Shown here: positions 1-12,599 of the stretch, piece by piece
How positions within the stretch are numbered: position 1 is the stretch's first letter
How the letters are laid out: each line of letters opens with the position of its first letter
From: Emydura subglobosa
Taxonomy: Eukaryota; Chordata; Testudines; Chelidae
Assembly (NCBI GenBank): GCA_007922225.1
Contig: ML680092.1
Location: 1,422,259-1,486,258, forward strand
Reading direction: 5' to 3'
DNA length: 64,000 bases
The notes under the pieces: model-generated
Told to the model about the DNA's origin: nothing
The model's database searches: none
What the model saw: only the letters and a program-made list of their open reading frames with translations
Position numbers and translations under genes: made by a program

Positions 1-173
1 TACCTAGGGAGGTGGTGGAATCTCCATCCTTAGAGGTTTTTAAGCTGCGGCTTGACAAAGCCCTGGTTGGGATGATATAGCAGAGGTTAGTCCTGCTTTG
101 AGCAGGGGGTTGGACTAGATGACCTCCTGAGGTCCCTTCCAACTCTAATATTCTATGATTCTATGATTCTATG
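1..173 (+). mobile_element. CR1 LINE 3' end (sense)
   Basis: This is the last ~170 bases of a CR1 retrotransposon in sense orientation. It ends in the diagnostic ATTCTATG tandem at about 155-173. The first ~80 bases encode the end of ORF2. The rest of the element lies before the window. Confidence 0.93.
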
Positions 174-2355
174 AACCAAAGGTCCCCAAGCCTTTGCAGC
201 TATTCTAAGAGTATAGCGTATGTGTGTGTGAGATTGCTATGCTTGCTAGTGAAATAAGGAATGGAGAGGTACTGAGACAGCTGTTTGCAGATGATTTAAC
301 CGTTAATTGTAAGTCCTAAATGTCTTGCTGTGTAAGGGACATGTGAGTGGTATGAACAGAACAAGGAAGTAAGTGGGTTGTAAACAACTGAGGTATATGA
401 GTTGGGATAAGCAAATTGGAACAGACACAGGTGCTGACACTTAAAGATAGATCAGGAAAGATTTTATGGCTTGCCTAGAGCAAGATTTCCATGATGCTCT
501 GTAGTTAAGATGAAGCTATCTAGCAAAGAATGGAATTTTACAATTCAGTAACCCATGACATTATTTGAAAACTCTTTTGAAAGGTACTAACTGTGCAATA
601 TATGTAAGGAATAAAAATGTCTCTAAAAGGCCAGAAACAATGACTAACCAGTAGGTATTGAAACAGTTGGAAAGTTATAAGGAACAGGGAACTTAGGAAA
701 GAGGCTAAAATATGAAAAAGTATGCACCAAAAGGAGGACATACATAAGGGTTGGAATGTTGAACTAAGTAGAGTGATCAGGGTATAATTACCGCAAGAAA
801 TCATAAAGCTGTAAGATCATTGGCAGACAGGATACAGACTAAAACTACAGAGAAGGCCTTCCACAGTGGTTGGTAATTGTATACCTCTCTGTATGTGCTG
901 TCTTGACTGTTTAATAAATTCATTCAAAGCTGACTTGTTAACCAAATCTAAATATAAGAGAAGGCTATTCATTAAACAGTCAATCACAATTAAAATTCCT
1001 ATCTGTTATCAGCTATTCATTTATTAATTATTAACAAATATATAATATAATTAACAAATGTATGACTGTTCTGTATTACGCTGTTTTATTGCTAGTCAAT
1101 AAAGTGATTGAGCTGAGTTATCTGAGGTCTCATTAATTGATGCCGAACTTAAGCAGCAATAGCTCAAACCAATTACAAGATCACAGTTCTAGCTGTAATG
1201 GGAATGGAGCCTCCTAGTGAGTGAATTGGATAAGGACTGATGACAGTGTCCTAGCAATGTGAGGCATTTAGGGGAGGCTAAAGGGGAAGGGATTACAGAT
1301 CAGTTAGGAGTTGCCTTTCTTTTCCTTTCCCAATAGGCTTATTTAACAAAACAAGCACTACCTTACATTATTAACCCTGTGTGCTGTTAATTAAGCATGA
1401 ATACCCCCATGAAGGCAGCTCTGCCCATTACGAAACAGTGAGTTTGTTTTTTTCTTGGCTTGTTCTGGGGACTGTTGTGTCCCTGTAACTCTCAACAATA
1501 GCACCCCCATTGCGCCTTACTAGGAAACACGTTGCTTTTTCTCTGGAAGGTTGTGGGGGTAAATTCCTTGTTTCCGAAGAATTTCTAAGGGGATCCATTT
1601 TTGCTCAGTCGCCTGCTAACTCCCTCTCACTTGGAAGAGGCTGGGATCTGAGCCCCTCTTCTTTTACCCCTCTGCAAAATCAATTATTTCTTCTTTCAGC
1701 AACTCCCATAACATTGTTCAGTCCCAATACGAACAGCCACATCAAAACAGACCAGTTTTCCATCTAGTCCTGTGTCTGACAGCAGCCAGCACTCAACACT
1801 TGGTTGGAATGTGCAGGAAACCCCGTAGTGGACAATTATGGCAAATCTGTCCCAGAGAATGGCAGGTGTTACAAAGTGGCTAATGGGAGGCTTAGGAAAT
1901 TTTTGGGGTGGCTATAGCTCCCAGAAGACCCCCCAGCACCACCCCGGTCAACCTAGTACCAATTTCTCATAAAGTTTACCAGGAGATGTCTGTTTATAAG
2001 TTGGGGACCTATTTATTACAGCATGGTTTTCCTCCCTGTATACAAAATCTTCCATTATACAGAGAGCACTTGCGCAGTTTTCTTTGTCACCCTGTGTCCT
2101 AGCCCCTTTATAGTCTTGCTGACATCCAGTCTTCTTATGTCCTGGGCTCTTGTATACAGTTACCCTATATATTCAAGTACTTTATATACTTTTTCCTAGA
2201 TAATGTGCCCTATGCTGTGGTCCACACACACTGAGTCCTATTGAGTCCTTTCCCCATATACTGGGCCCTGTATAGTTTTCTTTATATATTGATGGCTATG
2301 TAGAACACTCCTCCCTTATGCTCTGTGTCCCCTGTATATACTGGACCCTATAAAT
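174..2355. other. No gene recognised; A/T-rich intergenic DNA
   Basis: There is no convincing exon, RNA gene or coding homology on either strand. Open frames are short and random-looking. 174-960 could be an old LTR-type repeat (an AATAAA lies near 912), but I cannot place it in a family. Confidence 0.5.
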
Positions 2356-5300
2356 CCTTGGATAGTAAGGCCAGAAGGAACCATCATGATCATCTACTTT
2401 GGCCTCCTGCTCAATGCAGGCCACAGAAACTCACCCACCCATTCCTGCAATAACCATAACCTCTGGCTGAGTTACTAAAGTCCTCAAATCATTTAAAGAC
2501 TTCAAGTTACAGAGAATCCACCATTACTCTAGTTTAAGCTAGCAAGTGACCAGTGCCCCATGCTGCAGAGGAAGGCAAATCCCCACTCCCCCTGGTCTCT
2601 GCCACTCTAATCCAGGGGAAAATTCCTTTCCAATCCCAAATATAGCAATCAGTTAGACCCTGAGCATGTTGGCAAGACCCACCAACCAGACACCTGCAAA
2701 AGAATTCTCTATAGTAACTCAGAGTCCTCTCCATCTAGTGTCTTATCTCTGGTTGCTGGAGATATTTGCTACTAGCAGTTGCAGATGGGCCATATGTTAT
2801 TGTAGGCAATCTCATCATACCATCTCCTCCATACATTTATCAAGCTCAATCTTTGAAACCAGTTAAGTTTTTTGCCCCCTCCCCCCCCCAGCTTCCCTTG
2901 GTTGGCTGTTCCAGAACTTCACTCCTCTGATGGTTAGAAACCATTGTCTCATTTCAAGCCTAAACTGGTTGATGGTAGGTTTATATCCATTTGTTCTTGT
3001 CCCAATGTTGGCTCTGAATTTAAATAACTCCTCTCCCGCCCAAGTATTTATTCCCCCAGATATATTTATAGACAGCAATCATAGCTCCTCTCAGCCTTTG
3101 TTTTTTAGGCTAAACAAGCTAAGCTCCTTAAGTCTCCTCTGGTAAGGTAGCTTATCCATTCCTCTGATTATCCTAGCAGCCCTTCTCTGCACCTGTTCCA
3201 GTTTGAATTAATATTTCTTAAATATGGGAGTCCAGAACTGCACAACGTATGCGAGAAGAGTTCTCACCAGTGCCTTGTATATTGCTAATAACACTTCCTT
3301 ATCTCTATATTTCTATTGGAAATACCTTGCCCAATGCATCTTGGGATCACATTAGCCTGTTTAACGATACATCACACTGGCAGCTCATATTCGTCCTGTG
3401 ATTGACCTATACACCCAGGTCTTTCTCCTCCTCTGTCACTTCCAATTGATATGCCCCATCTTATAGCAAAAATTCTTTTTAGTCCCTAAGTGCATGACCC
3501 TGCACTTTTCATCCCATTTTTATTACTCAAGTTTTCAAGGTCATCCATATCTTCTTGTATGATATTCTGGTCCTCCTTTGTATTGGTAATACCTTCCAAC
3601 TTTGCACCATCCACAAATTTTATTAGCACACTCCCACTTTTTGGGCAAGGTCATTAAGAAAAATGTTAAATGAGATTGGTCCCAAGACCAATCTTTAAGG
3701 AACTCCACTATTAACCTCACACCAGTCTGACAGCTCACCTTTCAGTATTACCCATTGTGGTCTCCCCTTTAACCAGTTCCTTACCCACCTTTCAATTCTT
3801 GTTTAGTCCCCATCTTCTCCAATTTAACTAATAATTTCCCATACAGAACTGTATCAAATGCTTTATTGAAATCCAGGTAGATTAGATCTACTGCATTTCC
3901 TTTATCTAAAAAAATCAGTTATCTTCTCAAAGAAAGAGATCAGGTTGGCCAGGCATGATCTAACTTTTATAAAGCCATGCTGTAGTTTATCCCAATTACC
4001 ATTTAACTCTATACCCTTAACTACTTTCTCTTTCAAAATTTGTTCCAAGACCTTGCATACAATCGATGTCAAACTAACAGGTCTGTAGTTTCCTGTATCA
4101 CTTTTTTCCATTTCTTAAAAATAGATACTATATTAGCAATTCTCCAGTCAGAGGGTATGACCCCCAAGTTTATGAATTCATTAAAAATCTTTGCTGTTCG
4201 GCTTCCAATTTCATTTGCCAGTTCCTTCTTGAGGGAGATTATCCAGGCCCTGTGATTTGGCGCCATTAAGGTGTTTGAGTTTCACTTCTACCTCAGATGT
4301 GATCATTCCTACTTCCATATCCTCATTTCCATTAGCCATCCTGCCACTACCCCTAAACTCCTCACAACCCTTATTTAAAACTGTGGCAAAGTATTCATCT
4401 AGGTGTTGGACCATGCCTACATTATCTTTAATCTTTACTCCATTATTAGTATTTAGCAGTCCCACTTCCTCTTTCCTTAATTTCTTTTTATATTTATGGC
4501 TAAAGAATCTTGTACTGTTAGTTTTAATTTCCTTTGCAAGGTTCAATTCTGCTTAGTTTTTGTCAGTTCTCACACTTTCCTTAAACTTTCTGACCTTGAA
4601 AAGTAGCCTTCCTTGCTGATTCATCTCTTCTTCCATTCCTTGTGGGCTTTCTGCTTTCTCTTAATAACCTGTTTGAGATGCTTATTCATCCAGCTTGGTC
4701 TGAAACCCTTCCTTATGAATTTTAGCCTTTGCTTGGGGTGCAGGCTTCTGATAGTTTCTTCAACTTTGCCTTAAAGTAATTCCAAGCCTCCTCCACATTC
4801 AGATCCTTGAGTTCTTCAGTCCAGTCCACTTCTCTAATTACTTCCCTAAATTTTTTAAAGTTTGCCCTGTTGAAATCAAGGACCTTAGTTGCAGACCTAT
4901 TTTTGTTCTAATCTTCGATTTAGTTTAAACTGAATTAGCTCATGATCACTCGAACCAAGGTTCTCCTCTATAACCAGTTCCTCTGTGATGCACTTACCAA
5001 TACTAAATCTAAAATGCAGTGGTGGTACCATAGGTCTTCGATACCCGGGGGCCAATGCTTACATTTGTGTCCCCCCTCCAGGACTCTCGTGCCCCCATGA
5101 GGGCAGGAGGGGTCCTCGGCTCTAACCAGACAGCGCCACCCCTCAGCTGCTCCGGGGATGGGGGGGTCTGTACTTGCAGGAGAGGGACACATCACGTTCC
5201 ACCTCCTGTGCCCCGAGGGCTTTCTAGTGCTCATGGCAGCAGCGGAGCCCATCCCCCCCACTTACCTGCCGCATGACAGCCGCCTCTCCCACTCAGAGCC

Positions 5301-6049
5301 TCCTGTGCCTCCCACCCCTGCGCATCATGGAGGGCCTGGCTAGTGCTGCCCCCCCACACCCCTAACTGGCACCCAGGGCCCTGTACCCCACCTCCCCTGG
5401 TCAGTATGCCACTGCTAAAACAGCATCACTTCTGGTTGGTTCAGTGACTATTTGGTGAAATCTGTTAGCTATCACCTCCAGGAATATCTGGGCCCTATCA
5501 ATATTAGTAGCACTTTTCCTCCAATTTATATCTGGGAAATTAAAATCTCCCATAATCAGACAATTCCCAGTAGTATTCATTTCATTAAAAAAATTAAAAG
5601 TGATTTCTATCCATATCCAAATCAGATCCTGGGAGTCTGTAGCGTACCCCAAGCATTATCTCAGTGGAGACACTATTAGATTTCTTCCCCAAAGTGATTT
5701 TGACCCAGATTCATTTTTATCCATTCCATCCACTTCTAATTTCTTTACAGTCTACCTCGTTATTAATATACAGTGTTACTCCATCACCTTTGCCTTTATT
5801 TGTCTTTCCTGAACAGAACATACCCTTCAATACCTGTACTCCAATCATGACTACTAGTCCACCATGTTTCTGTTATCCCTATAATATCTGGTTTCCCTTC
5901 CTGCATCGGTAGTTCTAGTTCCTCCATTTTGCCCTCTAGGCTCCTTCCACAGGTGTACAGACATCTTAGTCGTTTCTGCTTGGCTTTGCCCAGATTCCTG
6001 GCTTGACTAGGAACAGTAGTTCTACTACCAATATCTCCTACCTTACTGT
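2356..6049 (-). mobile_element. Long antisense CR1 LINE (ORF2 endonuclease and reverse transcriptase, decayed)
   Basis: Read on the minus strand, this is most of a CR1 element. The endonuclease N-terminus carries ITETWW near 5880, followed by GDFNFPDINW near 5530. The reverse transcriptase begins with NYRPVSL near 4080, and the long 3' region runs down to 2356. Frames are broken by several shifts and stops, so it cannot encode a working enzyme. A hAT element (5017-5414) interrupts it. Upstream CR1 sequence resumes at 6812 after an inserted LTR. It belongs to an older CR1 subfamily, without the ATTCTATG tail seen at 50072. Confidence 0.9.
5017..5414. mobile_element. Non-autonomous hAT DNA transposon inserted in CR1
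   Basis: A 398-bp G+C-rich block interrupts the antisense CR1. It starts CAGTGGTGGTAC and ends GTATGCCACTG, giving short inverted termini of the hAT CAGTGG type. It is flanked by 8-bp direct repeats, CTAAAATG (5009-5016) and CTAAAACA (5415-5422). The two mismatches are TG against CA, what CpG decay of an original CTAAAACG would give on opposite strands. No transposase coding is present. Confidence 0.8.
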
Positions 6050-6811
6050 TGTTGGAGGCCCAGTACAATTTGAGTTGCTTGACCACTGTCCTACAGGCCT
6101 AGCATAGCTTCAGTTGCTTGCTTGGCTATTCTGAGCCTGTAGCATGACATCTTCCAGTTGGCAGAGATGAATAGGACTACTGAGTAACCTTGCAGATGTC
6201 TCAGTTCCTGCATACCACGGCACATAACAAGATGAAATACACAACATGTATGCTTGCAGCTGCACATAGATAATGGTGATGGGAACAACAAGTTGTCCTT
6301 GAACGTCTGGGGTACACGGTTTCATTGCCAAGGGGCATACTTTTACACCACCCCGCCTATCGCCAGATGTTGTTTTGATGACCCCAATTATCATGCTAAG
6401 AATGGAATGTAGTTAAGGGTGAAAACCCAATGTAGGTAATTAGTATATATGATAATGAGTAGAGAGGTAATTAGGTGAAAGCTGTTTATGGAAGGGTATA
6501 AGAAGTCACTATATAGACAAAGGGGCACGCTCTATCAACACCTGACTCTGCTGGAAGTGCTGCTGGTCAGACCAGAGGCCACTGACTCCCAGGCGGGGCC
6601 CATGAAGAAAGCCATTCCTGTGTACAGCCTTCTGAATGACTGCTTAGCTCTCCAAGCTTAGTGAGTATGATATATTGTAGTTAATTTTAGGTTTTGTATT
6701 CAACTAGTATATGTATAGAAAACCTTGCACATTAACCCTTATTGATCTGCAAATCGGGCGTACCATGTCTCACTGGTATTCATACTGATCACTAGGTGTC
6801 CAGTATCAACA
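6050..6811 (+). mobile_element. Solo LTR (family X, copy 1)
   Basis: A 762-bp element begins TGTTGG and ends CAACA, with a TATA-like TATAAGAAG near 6498. It is flanked by an exact 5-bp duplication ACTGT (6045-6049 and 6812-6816). It aligns over most of its length with 9872-10621. No internal retroviral coding lies beside it, so it is a solo LTR left after recombination. It sits inside the antisense CR1. Confidence 0.83.
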
Positions 6812-8110
6812 ACTGTTAGTGTCATTGGTATTGGCACTATCTTTCCTCTTGATGTCCATTTTCTTCCCCTCTGTTGTTCCTTTCTCCATTGCTGTATCCC
6901 CTCTTCGATGAGTGGCATGACTCCTGCCTTTCGGGAGCTTGGGCAGGGAGGAGCACCGACGCTGAGAATGTGGCTCAGTCCTCTCCCCCAAGGCGTCCCT
7001 GCCCACTGTTTGGGTCTCTCGGGAGTGAGGGCAAAGAGGTGGGAGCAGCAAGCAGGGAGGGGGCTGAGCAGGAGCAGGGCCCGCCTGGATCCCCCTCACC
7101 AGCTGGGTTCCATGCCACCAAGCATGGAGGACAGGCACCCTTTGCTCTCCAGGGGTGCAGCCTGTGCCCCACCCGCACCGGGCTCCATGCTGTGTTCCCC
7201 CTGCTGCTGGAGGGTGATAGCTGCAGCACCCAGCCCCGCCAGGCTAGGTCTGCTGCAGGCAGAAGTGGCCGCTGGGGGCAGGCCAGGCTGACTCCTTCTG
7301 GGGCAGCATGTGAAGGCCGGGGGCAGCATGTGCTGTAGCTGTGGCCCGGGGCCTGTGCAAGACAGTGGGGCTCTGGGGCATGCGTGGGCTGCTAACAGGA
7401 ACCACCGGCTCCTGCCACTAGCCCCTGAGTACTGAGCCCCATGGTACCCAGCAGAGGTGCCTGGAGGCTCTTTCTGCACCTGCCAGGGTGCATGTGATGT
7501 GGCTGGGGTAGGCAGATCAGTGTCCTGCTTGGCCCTGATGTCTATGTTGGGGGTAGGGAGCTCCCTGCCCCCAAGCTCCCAAGAAGCACAAGCAGTGGTC
7601 AGGGGAGCCTCAGGGGATGGGACCGAGCAGGAGTGGAGCCTGGGGTGAAGTGGGGATGAAGCATGGCTGGGGCGGAGAGACGAGGCAGGAGCTTCTTGCG
7701 GCTGTTGTGGAGGCTTAGATTCCACAAGCCTATTATACCTGCTGCCTATGCTCACTTACTTGATTTTCCTCCTGCTCAATATTAGAATCAGGCATGGAGA
7801 TTCCATGAGCATCTCTCAACTGTCTCCCCAGAATTTCTAGTTTAAAGCTCTTTTAATCAGTTGTGCCAACCTCCAGCCCAGAAGTCTATTTCCCTCCCTA
7901 CTCAGGTGAGAGTACTCTCCCATCCCAGGAGAACCAGTCCTCTGTTCGTGAATGCCTCCCAGTGGTCGAATATCCCAAAGCCCTCCTTATAGCAACGTTG
8001 CCTGAGTCATCTGTTGATCATCATCTTGTCTCTCTTTTACTCTTGTTACCTAGCAGCTCTATGTTCTTGGGGAACCAGGGCGCAAAACCCCTACTCTCTC
8101 TCTGGCTCAC
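6812..8110 (-). mobile_element. Antisense CR1 5' region with a G+C-rich block
   Basis: CR1-type sequence from upstream of the endonuclease appears to resume at 6812-6905 and again at about 7700-8110. Between them, 6906-7700 is a G+C-rich block with no CR1 likeness that I can see. It may be another insertion, but I could not find its termini. The open frames in it are compositional and match no family I recognise. Confidence 0.5.
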
Positions 8111-8149
8111 CTGAATTCCCCCCACAGCCCCTGCTTGAACCAGAAACGA

Positions 8150-9100
8150 AAGGCATCTCACTATGAAAAGCAGTGGACACAACTAAAACCCTCCCATCAA
8201 GAGTGATACAACTTCCCATGCCTCATCTACATCGAAGATGTAAAAAGGAGGCATCATAATTAGCACATGAATGGAGAACAGAAGCCTCATCTACATCAGA
8301 GATGGAACACGCACTGAACTCTGGGATTGACAAAGCAGGGACGCACTGCATGTTGCGAAATCTCTGCTCTTGATATAAATGAACTAACACCTGTACATAT
8401 CCAGCTCCGCAGTTAACAGACCATTCTAGTTATTGATATGCAAGACACTGAATCCTGGTTGCATTGTGAGCTCTTTCAAGGAACATTGTCCATAGCCAGG
8501 AATGATCAGCTCCTTTTGTCCAGAGATTGTTTATCCATCAACAAACCTGGTGTCTACAAAAACCCCTATCAAGGTTCAAACCCCTGTTCTGATGCTTGGA
8601 TCCAAAATGCTGCATCAGTTCCACTGTAACTTCCCCTCTTCCTGACTGATCGTGTTGTGGACTCTGCCTGATTCAAAGCGCTCCAGATCTTAAGCTGACC
8701 AGCCTGCCTCCTGGGAACCTCTGAGCTGCATGGAGTGGTGAGACCCTCCACCTTCTTCCCCCAACATACTTTTTCTCTCTCTCTCTCCCTCTCCCTCTCT
8801 CTCTCTCTTAGTCCAGGTATAACTTTTTACTTTTGTAATCAAACCTGGGCTAGCTTTCTCCAATACCCCAACTGTAATTGTGTAGTATTGTAAGCATTTG
8901 ATTGTTTTTCTTTCCTTGTATGGTATTACTATTAGTATCATAAGTTTTATATACCTACCAATAAAATAACTGTTATAATCAAGTTGGTTGCCACTCTCTC
9001 TCTTTCTCTCCAAACTGCATTTACTCCTTTATGTTCTTGGTCCCTATCTTGCTCTGCAGCAACGCTTCTCTTACCTAAGTCAAAGATCCCTGGAGTGCCC
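8150..9100 (+). mobile_element. Possible LTR-type repeat
   Basis: The segment has an LTR-like layout: A/T-rich 5' part, CT-rich tract (8764-8810), AATAAAATAA near 8961 and a T-rich end. A ~63-bp period is visible around GCCTCATCTACATC (8221 and 8284). No partner LTR or coding was recognised, so the call is tentative. Confidence 0.3.
8764..8810. repeat. CT-rich microsatellite
   Basis: A near-pure CT run interrupted by CCCT units. A shorter CT tract follows at 8995-9012. Confidence 0.9.
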
Positions 9101-9160
9101 AAAAATCCTATAGGGTTTGCTCATCAAGGGGGTTACTGCTAGAACAATTATGGTGTAAAG

Positions 9161-9455
9161 GGGCACATGAAGGAGACAGCCGAGAAGTGCTGCTCTGCCT
9201 AGCCTATGGAGTCCAGGGGCAAATAAGGATGCAGCTCAAAGTGCTGTTGGACCCAGCCTGATTGAGTCCAGGGGCAAATAAGGGGAGTAGCCAAAAAGTG
9301 CTGTTTGGACCTAGCCTGCTCAAAAAGTGTGCTTTATTCTGGTGTGTTGCAAAGGGGCATATAAAGGTGGCCACTGAAAGTGTGGTGTCACCCAGCCTGC
9401 TGAGTTCAGGGACACATAAGGGGTCAGCTGAGAGTGCGGATAGCCTGGTCTGCGC
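9161..9455. repeat. ~56-bp minisatellite, five units
   Basis: Units start GGGCA-ATAAGG and contain AGTGCTG and AGCCTG. They begin at 9161, 9217, 9272, 9355 and 9411, with lengths 56, 55, 83, 56 and a partial. The third unit carries an extra ~28 bases. Confidence 0.8.
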
Positions 9456-9622
9456 AGACGCACTCGGTTAATCTGGAATGTGTGTGTGTGTATCTGTGGG
9501 GGGTTTATTTGAATCTGGTGCTGGAAGAACCCAGCCCTGAAAACCTTAGGTCCTGCAGGATAGCTCCATTGGGAGGGGGCTTGTAGCCATATGAACACAC
9601 AAGTAACACAAGCAGAATGTTC

Positions 9623-9716
9623 GTAGAATCACACCCCTAGAATCACACCCCCTTCCAGAAAGGTACCCCTAATCACACCTCTAGAATCACACATCCCCTT
9701 CCAGGAAGGTAACCCT
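9623..9716. repeat. ~42-bp tandem duplication
   Basis: The phrase TAGAATCACACCCCCTTCCA with its AAGGTA tail occurs twice, with an extra short AGAATCACACCCC copy in front. Confidence 0.7.
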
Positions 9717-10790
9717 AATAAATGAGCATACCCCAAGGTGAAGGGCAAATCTGGTAACACTCTCTTTCTTTAGGGCCAGGTACAATCCAACTGAAAATTA
9801 TCTGGGTCTCCATGTCTATAAAAGTCTTCCCCAGCCTGGCATAGTTTCTCTTGATGCATTCCAGTGGGAATTGCTGGTGGCCTAAGTTGCTTGACCAAAT
9901 CACTTGACCATGGGTGAGATTGCTTGACCACTGTTTGAGGCCTAAACCTCAGCAGCCTGACTGTTTTTTACACTTGGCAGAGACCAACAGATTGCTGAGT
10001 AAGCTTGTAGTACCTCAGTTTCTGCACACCACAGCAAATAATAACTAAAGTGAACTTGGCACAATACAACACACGGCTAGTTAGTTTGCAGTTGCATATA
10101 AATAAAATGAATAAGAGTTTATATATTTTATGTTAAGGGGTGCTCCATCCCACCCTCTGGGGCGATTTTCCCCACCGCCTTCTCCACTGCCAGATGTTGT
10201 TTTGCTCCACTTTATCATAGTAAGAACATGAATATGAATTAGTCTAATAATAAAGTGTAAAAAAAGTAAAGAACACAAGAATGTCACCTTAAAATACGTG
10301 ACTAAATAAATGTTATGTAAAAAAAGGTATAAAAAGCCACCACCCAAGCAAGCGAATGCGCTTCATTGCCACCTGATTCTGCAGGAGATGCTGACAGCCT
10401 GATCATCTGGCACGGCTCCTGAAGCAAGCAGTTCCTTTATACAGCCTTTGGAGTGAACACGTAACTCTTTTGGTCTAGTGAGTATGGACATGTCATAGCT
10501 TAATACAAGCCAAGAATTAACTATCTAAGAAATCCTTGCACATTATACCTTACTGATCTGCAAATCGGGTGTACCATCTCTCACTGTAACGTACACTGAT
10601 CATAATGAGTGCCCTGCAACAGGAATCTAGCAATGTCATTTGGTCCCACATGAAGAACAATCCGTGTGTCCTCATTACATAAAGGCAGCCCCACACAATG
10701 TACCCAACAGTGATTCCTGCCCTATTATGCTGAGGGACCTCAATATAACCCTTCTATCAGGGGGAGGCAGAAGTAAGCAGGAGCTGGGTT
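9717..10790 (-). mobile_element. Antisense CR1 5' fragment, split by an LTR
   Basis: CR1-like sequence upstream of ORF2 runs 9717-9871 and continues at 10622. The junction reads through smoothly (CCAGTGGGAAT then CTAGCAATGTCATTTGG) once the LTR is ignored. The 5' limit near 10790 is approximate. Confidence 0.55.
9872..10621 (+). mobile_element. Solo LTR (family X, copy 2)
   Basis: This 750-bp element begins TGCTGG and ends GCAACA, with TATAAAAA at 10329. It is flanked by exact GGAAT duplications (9867-9871 and 10622-10626). It shares several blocks with copy 1 at 6050, including TGATCTGCAAATCGGG, TTGCTTGACCACTGT and CCAGATGTTGTTTTG. It is also a solo LTR. Confidence 0.83.
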
Positions 10791-12129
10791 CAGTATCCAG
10801 GTGTTCCTCTTAACAATACAAAACAGAAGTGGCTTGAGCCCTCAACCTGTAATCTGGGAAAATTTAATGCTACACCTCTAAGATGCAATGCTTCCGCTCT
10901 TGCAAGCACTGAGTCTCTGTCTCACAAAAGACAACTTTTAAAAAAAAGAAAATGGAACCAAACAGTCTGGGAAAACACCACAAGCACATTCGAAAGCATA
11001 TGACCATAAGCCAAAACTCAACCACATTCTGACCAATGTCATTTGTCTCAGTTTCACACTTTGCAAGGGGAAAGTGTGATGAATGTCCCCTTAACTAGCA
11101 CAGCACTCCCCTCTCCATTTGCTGCACTCTGCTCAGTTTCCTGTCCTTTTTTAACAAAGACCCAGAGTTCAGAGGTGTGTTCACAGGGATTCACCTCCCA
11201 CCCCAGAAATGGAGGGGGGGGGGAATCAAGCAATGCCTGTGGTCACTGTATGCCTCTGCAAGTGGTTGGTTGTTGCTGCTGCTGCGCTGCCATTGCTTTT
11301 TTTCTGCTTCTTGGCACTCATGCCACTAATCTGTGAGGCCATGTTCTGAAATTCAACTGCTTAACCTACATCACTTAATCTACAGCTCATGGTGATATCA
11401 CTGGGTATCATGGCCTTTCCTTTCACTGCATCTAAGGCACAGTTCCTAGACCCGCTTCTTAGGAATCTCTTTGACAGTCACTGGCAAGAAACACTGACTC
11501 TCACAAAGCCTAATTAGCCCTATCTTTAAACACTGGAGAGAAAATGATACCTAGAACTCCCTAGCCAAACCCAACCCTGCCTCCCAATGAAGAACACGTA
11601 TCCTCCTGCCCCCACTTCTTTATCATGGGGATTTTGCATCCAACACCCTGCTTCGTGAGTGAGGTTCAGGTTAGCACCCCTCCACCAGGGCAGGCTCAGC
11701 ACAGCTCTGCTGATGACATTTCACTACCCAGCATTCAGCACTAGCTTGATTTGTTGGGATCCCTGGGATAAAGCAGCTCCGCCATGCTGTGCACCCAGGC
11801 AGTTGCGGTCTCTATGCAAATGCAGTCGCTCCTGAAGTCTGTTCACCAGCTGGTCCCTAGATGCCAGGGGAGAGCCCAGTCAGACCCTGCTTAGTGCTTA
11901 CACCTACAGGCACCCTATAGCTTGAGCCCGGCTGCAGTCTCTATCCCCCATGGCTCAAACCCAGCAGTGTCTGTCTGTGCCATTGATCGGATTGTCTGTC
12001 TGTCTGTGTGTGGGGCGATGGGGATCAGGGGTCCACCCCAGGTTCCTCCCACCCCACCTGGCCAAAGCACCTCTGAGGGGATGGGTTATGGGGAAGGGGC
12101 AGACAGCTCCGTGCGTGGGATAAACCAGT
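10791..12129. other. No gene recognised
   Basis: Unique-looking or very old repeat DNA. I see no exon with splice sites and no known family. A poly-G run at 11211-11223 is the only simple sequence of note. Confidence 0.4.
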
Positions 12130-12570
12130 GAGCGCTGAGGTAGGGAATGGGGGGCAATGGAGGGAGGAGCAGCGCAGCGACCATTAGGGGAAGGGCTGGG
12201 GCAGGTGCCGCGGTCGCTACAGAGGGGAAGGATGGACGCGGGCACCGCTGTGGCTGTTACAAAGGGAGCGGGGCAAGCTCGCGCAGTGACCGTTACAGGG
12301 GGTAGAAGGAGGGACTTGCTGCGGCCGTTACCTGTTCGGTGGGGCAGGTGGTAGCGTGCGGCTGTGAGGAGCGCGGGAACTGTCTGGGACTCGGCGCCTG
12401 GCAGGCCGCGGCTGGTTGGGGAGGGGTCGCTGCTCCTCCTTGACCCGAGGGGCCCCCCCCGGTTCAACGTCACATTCCGCTGCCGGGCTCGCGGCTGATT
12501 CTCGGGGGTGGGGTGGGGCGGGAGCTCCCTGCCCGTGGCAGAGGGAAAGACTGGGGAGACCCGCTGCAGT
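12130..12570. promoter_or_regulatory. CpG island with ~38-bp imperfect tandem repeat
   Basis: C+G and CpG density rise sharply compared with the flanks. Between 12165 and 12350 a ~36-41-bp unit recurs about five times. Each copy carries a GCGGTCGCTACAG-like core (GCGACCATTAGG, GGTCGCTACAG, GGCTGTTACAA, GACCGTTACAG, GGCCGTTACCT). No first exon can be assigned. It may be a promoter of an unseen gene or a CpG-rich minisatellite. Confidence 0.55.
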
Positions 12571-12599
12571 GACAAGTTTTACACAGCCCGGCACATGGT

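Noticed and set aside
7096..7755. 219-codon minus-strand frame in G+C-rich DNA
   Set aside because: Low-complexity Pro/Ser/Ala composition, no splice sites or family match. It lies in a block within an old LINE.
9161..9455. CRISPR-like direct repeats
   Set aside because: Units are contiguous, of uneven length, without unique spacers, and in vertebrate DNA.
11955..12575. 206-codon frame across the CpG island
   Set aside because: Pro/Arg-rich translation of CpG-rich repeats, with no domain.
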